Assembly (NCBI GenBank): GCA_041862375.1 | Contig: JBGVTE010000147.1 | Location: 1 to 6,062, forward strand | Direction of reading: 5' to 3' | DNA from: WVZL01 sp041862375 | GTDB taxonomy: Bacteria; Acidobacteriota; Aminicenantia; Aminicenantales; Aminicenantaceae | DNA length: 6,062 nt | Part shown: positions 1-6,054 of the stretch, piece after piece | Layout of the letters: every line of letters begins with the position of its first letter | How positions within the stretch are numbered: the stretch's first letter is position 1 | Made by a program: the position numbers and the translations under genes | Notes under the pieces: model-generated | Database searches by the model: none | Told to the model about the DNA's origin: nothing | The model's input: the letters and a program-made list of their open reading frames with translations, nothing else

Positions 1-305
1 ACCTTTACCTTTTTACTGCAATATAATTACATTGATTAATAAATTTGAAATATTATATCTTTTCTTCCGACTAAGATAGTGATTTTCATGTCCTTATTCA
101 TACTGATCATTTAAAAGAATTTCATTGGAAGGAGGAGTAAGAATCCTCGTAAGAGAAATAGTGGTCCTCTTTTCAAATAGGGCTATTGACCTCAGATAGA
201 CTTGATAAAAGAAACAAAGAGTTTCCACGAGACTTAGCTTCAGATAAATACACTGATTATCAATAAAACCAAATTTCACTTTTTAATAATGAAAGGAGGT
301 TATGT
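1..305. other. AT-rich upstream spacer, no gene supported
   Basis: This stretch is strongly AT-rich and has frequent stops in all frames. I found no RNA gene and no convincing -35/-10 pair or archaeal TATA box at a sensible distance from the gene at 306. One weak pair (TTGATT at 32-37, TATATC at 54-59) is too poor to call. A Shine-Dalgarno-like GGAAGGAGG at about 127-135 is not followed by a usable start codon. A small inverted repeat, GAGGA at 132-136 and TCCTC at 144-148 with a 7-base loop, could form a weak hairpin in the leader. The promoter of the two large genes probably lies here or further left, but I cannot place it. Confidence 0.6.
294..300 (+). promoter_or_regulatory. Ribosome binding site for the gene at 306
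   Basis: AGGAGGT is a near-perfect Shine-Dalgarno sequence and lies 5 bases before the ATG at 306. A second ATG at 302 is out of frame and too close to the site, so 306 is the supported start. Confidence 0.85.
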
Positions 306-2117
306 ATGCAAACCGAGATTGTTTTCAGAAGGCGCTGGCAAATAAGTTTTAAAAGCCGGGAAGCAGCATATAATCAGCGGTTCAGGATTTCCGGAAGTAT
401 TAGCAGTGATGGGATTTATCCAGGAACAGCAGGAACTACTGTCCTGGTGGACGGGGATTCCTGGAAGCTGAGCATCGAACACAATAACGGAAGTGGATGG
501 AAATCATCGGACATACGGCTCGCAAACCCGCAGCAATCAGGCGTGACGATATCCTATGATGTCGAGTCAGAGGATATACCTCAGCCGGATGGCGGAGGAG
601 ACTGGAATGATCTGGTGCTGTTTGCCGAATACAAAGGTTCTGTCTTCGAAATCGTAAACCGCCCCTTTGCCTTGAGGCGAGACAATCTGGTCATGGTGCC
701 GGACGGAATTTTTGACACAAGCATCGGAAAATACTACATGGGAGTTCAAATCAAGAACGTCTGGGTGAAAGAACTTGAGAAATCGACGCTGATCGATTTA
801 TCGGACATGTGCCGTCAGCGTCTACAGAACCTTGGAATCGTAATAGATGACACGTGGAGCCATCAGGAGCTTCAGATGCTTGGCCAGACTCAATTCGGAC
901 GCGGTATCGTACTTGGGAAGCTTTTGCCCGATCAGGTGCACACCGTATATTTTAAAGCGGATGTCTCTTCCGCAAATCCCGGTAAACCGCCGGTCGAACT
1001 ACACCTTTATGACCGTAACCCTATTCCTGATCCGAATGATGCAAGAAGATTTGAAGAGCGGAAAATATTCATCAGCAGATCTTATTACGACAGTGATAAC
1101 CTGCAGATGGTCTGCGAGATACCCGAAGGGCGAATGATCGCTTCCATCAACAAAATTGCGGTCGAGGAGGGACATCCCCGTTTGCACTGCAGAAAGCTCC
1201 CTCCAAGGAAGTTTCCTCAGAGAGAGGCACAACGCGAGCAACTGAGAGATTTACTTAAAAGACTGCTTGAAGGCGAGGAAGTAGATCCCTGCAGGATTAA
1301 GAAGTTATTAGACATTGTGTGTTGCAAGCCCGGAGATAGGGAAAAGCTTCCGCCTGGTTTTATTGAAAGAGACGGAAAAATCTGTTGGGTTGACCCGTTC
1401 TACTATTTCATCAAAGAGATGGATGCTAAATTGGAGGTTCCTCCTTACAAAGGAGCTTTTGGCCCCATACCATTTGAAGATCCTTGGTGGAAATTATTTC
1501 TGGCACTTTTAGCCCTGATATTCGGGAGCATAGCTGCAGGAGATAAAATCAATCGTATTGCAGAAGCTGATGAGCATCAGGTGGCTGAAGTAACTCGGTC
1601 TCTGAATAAGCCCTTTGATGTATCTGTTGCTCGTCTGACCGGACAAAGGGATTACTTCACCTGCAACGGACGCACTGGGATTCTTGATGCTCAGAGTGGC
1701 GACAAATACAGCACCCCTGTGGAGACACTCAATTCTCTGCTCATGGTAGAATCCTCAATCATGACAGTCACTGAAATAGATCAGGCTATGGATGATTACA
1801 TTCAAAATAACGATATAGAAGCTGTAAGGGTCTTTAAGTCCGGGGCTAGAACGGGAATGACTTATGGGCTTCTTAACCATCTCGATCCAATCGCACTTAA
1901 TGTCGGTGGTCGACAGGTCCAGGGGCACAGCGTTAAAGTTATTGCTGAAAATAGTGGGGATGAAATATTAAACAAGGGAGATTCGGGTTCCGTATGGATC
2001 CGGAAAAAAGACAAGAAGCCGGCTGCAATATTACATTCCATGACAGATAATAGCACCTCGTATTCAACTGCCTTGGAAGAAGTCTTGCTAGAGCTTAATA
2101 TTGACACAACACCCTAG
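306..2117 (+). CDS. Beta-rich protein ending in the Asp/Ser half of a trypsin-like serine protease
   Basis: The protein has 603 residues and no signal peptide. Residues 1-300 look like beta-rich modules (VLVDGDSWKLSIEHNNGSGW at 46-65, PQPDGGGDWNDLVL at 92-105, a strand-rich stretch at 206-262). I do not recognise them as a named family. Residues 301-345 are charged and probably helical. Cysteines 329, 339, 340 and 360 form a loose cluster. Residues 395-411 (starting WWKLFLALLALIFG) are hydrophobic, either a membrane segment or a buried helix. Residues 426-603 resemble the second barrel of a chymotrypsin-fold protease: FDVSVARL with Asp438, GARTGMTYG at 513-521, GDSGS with candidate nucleophile Ser560, and a typical tail (AILHSM, then TALEEVLLEL). 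The catalytic-His motif of the first barrel is absent, and no histidine lies at a suitable distance before Asp438. That motif is found in the next gene, 15 bases downstream. The fold is a motif-based call; activity and partner are inferred. Confidence 0.85.
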   Translation: MQTEIVFRRRWQISFKSREAAYNQRFRISGSISSDGIYPGTAGTTVLVDGDSWKLSIEHNNGSGWKSSDIRLANPQQSGVTISYDVESEDIPQPDGGGDWNDLVLFAEYKGSVFEIVNRPFALRRDNLVMVPDGIFDTSIGKYYMGVQIKNVWVKELEKSTLIDLSDMCRQRLQNLGIVIDDTWSHQELQMLGQTQFGRGIVLGKLLPDQVHTVYFKADVSSANPGKPPVELHLYDRNPIPDPNDARRFEERKIFISRSYYDSDNLQMVCEIPEGRMIASINKIAVEEGHPRLHCRKLPPRKFPQREAQREQLRDLLKRLLEGEEVDPCRIKKLLDIVCCKPGDREKLPPGFIERDGKICWVDPFYYFIKEMDAKLEVPPYKGAFGPIPFEDPWWKLFLALLALIFGSIAAGDKINRIAEADEHQVAEVTRSLNKPFDVSVARLTGQRDYFTCNGRTGILDAQSGDKYSTPVETLNSLLMVESSIMTVTEIDQAMDDYIQNNDIEAVRVFKSGARTGMTYGLLNHLDPIALNVGGRQVQGHSVKVIAENSGDEILNKGDSGSVWIRKKDKKPAAILHSMTDNSTSYSTALEEVLLELNIDTTP

Positions 2118-2120
2118 GAA

Positions 2121-2126
2121 GGGAGG
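2121..2126 (+). promoter_or_regulatory. Ribosome binding site for the gene at 2133
   Basis: GGGAGG lies 6 bases before the ATG at 2133, within the 15-base gap after the preceding stop. The tight spacing and lack of room for a promoter support co-transcription and linked expression of the two large genes. Confidence 0.8.
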
Positions 2127-2132
2127 AAAATA

Positions 2133-3854
2133 ATGAAAAAAGGAAAAACTGAAAGTTCATCACAGAGAATTGGACATATCAAGAAAGTGGCTGCCAAGGC
2201 TCGGCAGGCTCTGGCGGGCGATCCAAATGTGATCAGCGTAGGCTATGGAATCAAGCTGATAAAAGGCCGTCCAGTGCGGAAGTGGTCGATCATTGTGGGG
2301 GTTCGAGAAAAGTTGAAAACCGATAAAGAGATAGAAGCAAGAGGTTCAAAGCGGATTCCTAAAGAGTTCGAAGGCGTTCCTACAGATGTCGTCGTTGCAT
2401 TGACCAAGCCAGTATCAAATATCTCTGGACCTCGTGGCAATGTGTTTAGTGAGCTGGCAGGTGGAATTGCCGTCGGGTATCCTACAGGAGTTTTCACTTA
2501 TAGCTATGGGACACTGGGAATGATCGTCTTTGATAAAACAACAAATGAGGCGATGATTCTTACAAACTGGCATGTCATTCATGAAGGAAGAAACATTGGT
2601 GATCCTGTGCATCAACCAGCCTGGGATGATTCAAAAATTGTCCACTCATTCGAGATCGAGAGCTGTCCGGACCGAGTAATGAAGGTAACTGATTCGCCAA
2701 CCAATCTTTCCGATATTTTTGGTCCGCTTGCAGCCGGGACTGCTGCAGCGGCAGCATATTCTGACGAAGTCGATCCTGTTCGTTTTAGTCAGGGTAAAAC
2801 TCCTCCCACAGAAGATGAACAGACCATAGGTGAAGAAATTAACCTCAAGTTAAAATACCCACAACCGCCATTGCCAGGATTGTCCTATGTTGCCGAAGCC
2901 GAATGGGACTATACCCGGCGAACTACTGGCAAAACCTATCATCACTCTCACAAGTGGAAGCGTAAAAACCAGCATGTGCTAAAAGAGTTTATTCTGAAAG
3001 TCGATAAAGATAAATACAAGCATGGAGAAACCGTTATCATCACTGCAGCTCTCCAATCACCAAGAGGGAAGCACTGCGGTTCTTATTACGTCGTAGCCTA
3101 TATCTTGTCCCCCGATCAGAAAGAACTTCATCCTGTTGTGCTTCACTGGGTTAACCAGAGCATATCGCCAGGAATGGCATCCATGCTTAAAACATACACG
3201 GCAGTAAAGCCTATTGTGGATACAATTTGTGCAGACTTTGAGGATGAGTTCGGGAAGGAGTACACTTCAACCTTTGAGTATGCTGGAATTACCTGGATAC
3301 CAAACCCAGGTGATATATTGCGTGTTGTGAGTTGGGTTGATGATGGCACGCCGGGGCTGAACTGGAGAAAAGGTGTGACTGTTAATTTGCCGTCAATCAG
3401 CAATAGAGTTGTTGCCAGAGTAGCTACAGGTACCCAATCTCCAGTAAAAATGACGGCCTATTTTCAGGGACAGAAGATTCGCTCCACAGAGATGAAAGGG
3501 TTTAAAAGTGGAGTCAGTCAGGAAATCGAGGTCACTGGAGACATGATTGACCAAGTTAGATTAGAAGGAGGAGGTGGAGAAGGAGTTCTTGTGCGCCTTT
3601 GCTACAATCCAATCCAGGTTAAAGAGAGAAGATGTATTTACCGCGGATATTTGGGTACACACGCAAAGTTACCAAGGGGTCAGTACAAAGTGTACGGCCT
3701 TGTACAGACAGTAAACGATGCTAAAGAAGGGGATAAAGCTACCCATGCAGCAACAATTATCGGGGGCATCATGGCAAACCAGAATCCACAAAGCACACCT
3801 CAAGATCCATGCGACTGGAGAGTAAAGGAAGACACATCCTTTAATATCGAGTGA
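2133..3854 (+). CDS. Protein with the N-terminal His half of a trypsin-like protease fused to beta-rich domains
   Basis: The protein has 573 residues. Residues 30-90 (NVISVGYGIK, then WSIIVGVREK) resemble the small domain that precedes the catalytic part of many bacterial trypsin-like proteins. Residues 108-165 resemble a first barrel: GGIAVG, GTLGMIVFD, LTNWHVI with candidate catalytic His147, and GDPVHQPAWDD. Asp194, 47 residues after the His, is at about the usual His-Asp distance, although its context (SDIFGPLAAG) is not typical. No GDSG serine motif or second barrel follows. Instead there is an Ala-rich stretch (200-208) and a region at 250-420 with an Ig-like look (DKDKYKHGETVIITAAL at 291-307, YYVVAYILSP). 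Next comes a beta-sandwich-like part at 423-492 with IDQVRLEGGGGEGVLVRLCY, similar to carbohydrate-binding-type folds. No signal peptide is seen. Alone it should not be a working serine protease; it may complement the upstream product. Confidence 0.85.
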   Translation: MKKGKTESSSQRIGHIKKVAAKARQALAGDPNVISVGYGIKLIKGRPVRKWSIIVGVREKLKTDKEIEARGSKRIPKEFEGVPTDVVVALTKPVSNISGPRGNVFSELAGGIAVGYPTGVFTYSYGTLGMIVFDKTTNEAMILTNWHVIHEGRNIGDPVHQPAWDDSKIVHSFEIESCPDRVMKVTDSPTNLSDIFGPLAAGTAAAAAYSDEVDPVRFSQGKTPPTEDEQTIGEEINLKLKYPQPPLPGLSYVAEAEWDYTRRTTGKTYHHSHKWKRKNQHVLKEFILKVDKDKYKHGETVIITAALQSPRGKHCGSYYVVAYILSPDQKELHPVVLHWVNQSISPGMASMLKTYTAVKPIVDTICADFEDEFGKEYTSTFEYAGITWIPNPGDILRVVSWVDDGTPGLNWRKGVTVNLPSISNRVVARVATGTQSPVKMTAYFQGQKIRSTEMKGFKSGVSQEIEVTGDMIDQVRLEGGGGEGVLVRLCYNPIQVKERRCIYRGYLGTHAKLPRGQYKVYGLVQTVNDAKEGDKATHAATIIGGIMANQNPQSTPQDPCDWRVKEDTSFNIE

Positions 3855-3962
3855 TTTAAGATAAATGTCCTATTATTATTCGCAAACTCAATTTTATGCC
3901 CAAATTCTTTTTCCCAAGCTAGTTAGGTTATTATGTAAGTGGAATAGAGAGAAATGTACTTT

Positions 3963-3991
3963 TTGACATTCATTTTTACCTGAAATATAAA
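3963..3991 (+). promoter_or_regulatory. Bacterial sigma70-like -35/-10 pair
   Basis: TTGACA at 3963-3968 is a perfect -35 box. After a 17-base spacer, TATAAA at 3986-3991 matches the -10 consensus in five of six positions. Transcription would start near 3998 and leave a leader of about 118 bases before the ATG at 4116. The DNA is AT-rich, so chance is possible, and the call only applies if the host is a bacterium. Confidence 0.4.
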
Positions 3992-4067
3992 TTTTACTGT
4001 CAACATAGGGTTAAATTAAAAAAATAAAGAGGTAGGAAAGTACAATAATCCAAATCAGTAAATTTCC

Positions 4068-4076
4068 ATATATATA
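4068..4076 (+). promoter_or_regulatory. Archaeal-type TATA element candidate
   Basis: An ATATATATA run ends 39 bases before the ATG at 4116. If this is an archaeal TATA box, the start site about 25 bases downstream would fall near 4098, giving a leader of roughly 18 bases that still includes the AAGGAGG site at 4104-4110. It competes with the bacterial-type pair at 3963-3991. I cannot choose between them without knowing the host. Confidence 0.3.
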
Positions 4077-4103
4077 GGCTAAGTGCCTTAAAAAGTATTT
4101 AAA

Positions 4104-4110
4104 AAGGAGG
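4104..4110 (+). promoter_or_regulatory. Ribosome binding site for the gene at 4116
   Basis: AAGGAGG lies 5 bases before the ATG at 4116. It supports that start, which also gives a complete signal peptide. Confidence 0.8.
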
Positions 4111-4115
4111 TATTT

Positions 4116-4589
4116 ATGAAGCAGAAAATTTTACAGAAAAGAGTTTGGAGGATTTCTTTGATTCTATTTACGCTTGCTCTAGCTATAGTTGTTTCTCTGA
4201 AAATTGCCGATGCATTATGCATACAGCCTCCAGAGGAAGGAAACTGGGTGAACACAGATCCCAATACCCGGAGCCTAACTCGGATTCAATTGCGGTTCGT
4301 TTGCCAGGATCAGATTCTCAACGGTCAACCTTATCCACCAGGACCGCCATGGTATGTACATGTCTGGGGTAAATGTCATCCAACTGACTGTAATTGGGGT
4401 GAGGTTGGAGCCCATAGGATAGGGACGGACCATATATATGCGTTTTATAATCAGGGTTTCGCGAAGAGATACGTTTATGCCAAGATGTCCCAGTATAGAC
4501 CAGGTCAGCTTTGGGTATGGACATGGACAGATTTTACAGATCCAAATCGGCCTGACTACGGTGTACACAACTGGTTTAGGAAGCAGTAA
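4116..4589 (+). CDS. Exported protein with a WGKCHPTDCNWG motif
   Basis: The protein has 157 residues. The N-terminus is a classic signal peptide: basic residues at 2-11, a hydrophobic core at 13-27, and a likely cleavage after Ala-Asp-Ala (31-33). The mature part is about 124 residues. It contains NWVNTDPNTRSLTRIQL (43-59) and WGKCHPTDCNWG (84-95), followed by aromatic-rich strands to the end. I recognise this combination from small secreted proteins, or single domains of larger ones, that occur in many bacteria and some archaea. They read like a compact beta-barrel of unknown function. Cys87 and Cys92 are close enough to form a disulphide or a metal site; Cys63 is an additional cysteine. 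The next gene starts 33 bases downstream and is also exported, so the two probably form an operon. The role is unknown. Confidence 0.85.
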   Translation: MKQKILQKRVWRISLILFTLALAIVVSLKIADALCIQPPEEGNWVNTDPNTRSLTRIQLRFVCQDQILNGQPYPPGPPWYVHVWGKCHPTDCNWGEVGAHRIGTDHIYAFYNQGFAKRYVYAKMSQYRPGQLWVWTWTDFTDPNRPDYGVHNWFRKQ

Positions 4590-4610
4590 ATCATGCTTGA
4601 GTATTTCAAG

Positions 4611-4616
4611 AGGAGG
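4611..4616 (+). promoter_or_regulatory. Ribosome binding site deciding the start at 4623
   Basis: AGGAGG lies 6 bases before the ATG at 4623. An in-frame ATG at 4593 has no such site, and the binding site itself would lie inside that longer reading frame. Starting at 4623 also puts the signal sequence at the very N-terminus. Confidence 0.8.
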
Positions 4617-4622
4617 TTTACA

Positions 4623-4940
4623 ATGAGGCATAAGTTCACGCTTATGGTTTTTGTTTTGAGTATTGCAATATTAATGCTAGGAAACACGACTTGTAAAAAA
4701 GAATCTGAGAAGTCGTCTATGCTCATGGATGTAGAGCCTAAGGTTACTGCGGTGGATAGAGCAATAGCCGAAAGTTCAAAGCCTATTCCGATTCCAGCAG
4801 AACCATACCCTTTAGTAAAGCCAGAGGAAGCTAGGCCATCGGCAATGTTGGAGGATCTCGAAGTCTCTCCAAGGAAGGCAGTAGAAGCTAAGCCTATACC
4901 GATGCCAGAGGAACCAAAGCCTTCGAAAGAGAAGAAGTGA
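4623..4940 (+). CDS. Small exported Pro/Lys/Glu-rich protein with internal duplication
   Basis: The protein has 105 residues. Residues 1-20 form a short signal-like segment (MRHKF, then a hydrophobic core) ending in NTTC. Cys24 could be a lipidated cysteine, but threonine just before it departs from the usual lipobox, so membrane anchoring is uncertain. The rest is low in complexity and rich in Pro, Glu and Lys, and is probably disordered. It contains two related units: MLMDVEPKV (33-41) with KPIPIPAEPYP (53-63), and MLEDLEVSP (75-83) with KPIPMPEEPKP (90-100). This points to an internal duplication. It could be a periplasmic or surface spacer, or a partner of the exported protein encoded just upstream. 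No known family is recognised, and the function is unknown. Confidence 0.7.
   Translation: MRHKFTLMVFVLSIAILMLGNTTCKKESEKSSMLMDVEPKVTAVDRAIAESSKPIPIPAEPYPLVKPEEARPSAMLEDLEVSPRKAVEAKPIPMPEEPKPSKEKK
4779..4916 (+). repeat. Internal direct repeat (4779-4805 and 4890-4916)
   Basis: Two 27-base copies encode KPIPIPAEP and KPIPMPEEP and differ at about four positions. They lie 111 bases apart within the small proline-rich gene. The DNA similarity suggests a fairly recent duplication inside the gene. Confidence 0.7.
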
Positions 4941-5177
4941 AGGATTCCAGGAGATTAGACAAGAAGGCGTGGGATTTTTCGGTCAGTCTCCCAGGTGTTG
5001 CCCTCAAGATTGGTGAGGTGGGGAATGCGAGGAAGAGATTGGAAAGCCTCCAAAGCCATTAAGCGAGCCAAGGCCACTAGCGCCAGCTTTACTGGCATGT
5101 ACAAGAAATTGAAGAACTAGGAAAAAATAGCGGAGGAAGAGTTTATAAAGCCCATGTAACAGAAAGAGGAGAGAAAT
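4941..5177 (+). other. Unassigned stretch, possibly decayed coding DNA
   Basis: No intact gene is visible. A frame entered by a GTG at 4937, overlapping the preceding stop as GTGA, runs to a TAA at 5060 and encodes a charged peptide with AWDFSVSLPGVALKIGEV in the middle. After stops at 5060 and 5078 the same frame stays open to 5189. Composition is richer in G and C than the other spacers, which hints at former coding DNA, but two stops in 90 codons is not statistically telling. No ribosome binding site supports the GTG. Confidence 0.25.
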
Positions 5178-5656
5178 ATGAAAAAGATTAGGAGTTGTTG
5201 CTTGGCATTACAGTGGTCTTTGTGCTGGCTTTAGTGCTGTCCCCTGTGGGAGTGGAGGAGCAGCAAGAGTCGATAAAGGTAGCGGAGCCACTTCCCTATG
5301 CACGGGTATATTCGGACTCTACTGGCGAATCTTACTTCGCTAATGAGCAGATTTTATTCAAGTTGATTGATTATTCACCACCAGCACCGCCAGTTTCTGT
5401 ATCTGAGGTTACAAGTGCTGAGGGAGTTGTTTTCCTTTCTAGCCCTTCTGGTTGGTTCGGTGACTGGCACCCTGCGCCACGTAGACAGTTCATTTTTATA
5501 TTATCTGGTGAGGTCGAGGTGTCTGATGGCTAAGTGCGCAAGTTTGGGCCAGGAAGCATCTGTCTTGTGGGAGACACTGTAGGCAAAGGACATATCTCGC
5601 GTGTAGTTAGTATCGAGCGTGCGTTCTTGGCCGCTGTATCCCTTGGGGAGCAGTGA
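5178..5656 (+). pseudogene. Broken exported cupin-domain protein
   Basis: A ribosome binding site (AGAGGAGAG at 5165-5173) precedes an ATG at 5178 that starts MKKIR and then runs into a stop in the wrong frame. From about 5195 another frame continues the expected signal sequence (LLLGITVVFVLALVLSP), so one base appears to have been lost near 5190-5200. That frame gives about 110 residues, including GDWHPAPRRQFIFILSGEVEV, a single-domain cupin-like core with His at 5468-5470. It then meets a TAA at 5531-5533. Reading past the TAA in the same frame gives VRKFGPGSICLVGDTVGKGH and on to a TGA at 5654, which is the expected second half of a cupin barrel. The TAA probably replaced a Glu codon. Frameshift plus nonsense together indicate a pseudogene; a sequencing error is less likely to explain both. 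Function before decay is unknown. Confidence 0.75.
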
Positions 5657-5942
5657 GAGCGGGCCGCCTAACCCTACGTGAGCCTAGGCAAAACATCAGA
5701 CCCGCGGATTCCTGAGGTTGAGGACACGAAGAAGAGGCTGGCTGGGCTACAAGAATTACCTTAGATCTTGAATTCTCTTTTTAATGAAAGACGCCTGAGC
5801 GAATTAGCGGCTAGAATAAATAAAAGAAGGGGAGGAGGATCCTTAGAGAAGAGTAAATAAAATAGCATAGGTTATTGTCCCAAGTCTGCATTTTTTGATT
5901 TCAAACTTACTTCATTTTCCACTATTTCTGTGAATAAGCTTG

Positions 5943-5970
5943 TTGAAAAATAGAGAATATTTCTTTTAAT
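5943..5970 (+). promoter_or_regulatory. Promoter-like -35/-10 pair
   Basis: TTGAAA at 5943-5948 and TTTAAT at 5965-5970 each match the sigma70 consensus in five of six positions, with a 16-base spacer. Transcription would start near 5977, just before the dyad at 5989-6006, and run toward the possible gene start at 6055. AT-rich DNA makes chance matches common. Confidence 0.3.
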
Positions 5971-5988
5971 AAATTGATCCAATTATAG

Positions 5989-6006
5989 TTGTGAAATATT
6001 GCACAA
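5989..6006. repeat. 18-base dyad, operator-like
   Basis: TTGTGAAATATTGCACAA is a near-perfect palindrome in which eight of nine base pairs match. It sits just downstream of the promoter-like pair at 5943-5970 and about 48 bases before the possible start codon at 6055. This is a typical position for a repressor operator. The binding protein is not encoded in this window. Confidence 0.4.
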
Positions 6007-6054
6007 TTTTTGGGCATACAAGAAGCCGGCTGATGTCAGCAAAAGGGGGGTTAG

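Larger units (their letters stand above)
3855..4115. other. AT-rich spacer between the two gene units
   Basis: This 261-base spacer has no open frame worth calling. A T-rich run near 3907-3911 could end transcription of the upstream pair in an archaeal manner, but no stem-loop precedes it. The right half carries the promoter-like elements listed separately. Confidence 0.5.
5657..6054. other. Spacer after the cupin pseudogene
   Basis: No intact gene is seen. The first 200 bases keep a coding look in the cupin frame between stops at 5669, 5762 and 5858: one segment includes IPEVEDTKKRLAGLQELP, and the next NERRLSELAARINKRR followed by a Gly-rich end. These may be remnants of a downstream gene or of an extended tail. 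From about 5860 the DNA turns AT-rich and resembles an intergenic promoter region, with a T-run at 5891-5896. Confidence 0.4.

Noticed and set aside
94..279. A 61-residue open frame on the - strand in the left spacer
   Set aside because: It begins with GTG, has no ribosome binding site and shows no recognisable motif; chance in AT-rich DNA is enough.
847..1137. A second + strand open frame inside the first large gene
   Set aside because: It lies wholly within a well-supported gene in another frame and has no motif or start signal.
4593..4622. An earlier in-frame ATG for the proline-rich gene
   Set aside because: It lacks a ribosome binding site, would bury the AGGAGG site in coding sequence and would displace the signal segment.
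4275..4631. A 118-residue - strand open frame opposite the exported protein gene
   Set aside because: The + strand gene has a signal peptide, a ribosome binding site and a known motif; the antisense frame is its shadow.
5531..5533. Readthrough of the cupin stop as a special amino acid
   Set aside because: The codon is TAA. Pyrrolysine uses TAG and selenocysteine TGA, and the frameshift upstream already breaks the gene.
3895..6016. TATGCCCAAA near 3895 and its reverse complement near 6010
   Set aside because: A single 10-base match between two AT-rich spacers is expected fairly often by chance, and the flanks do not extend it convincingly.
6029..6040. GCTGATGTCAGC as a terminator or hairpin
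   Set aside because: The arms are five bases with a two-base loop, too tight for a stable RNA hairpin, and no T-run follows.
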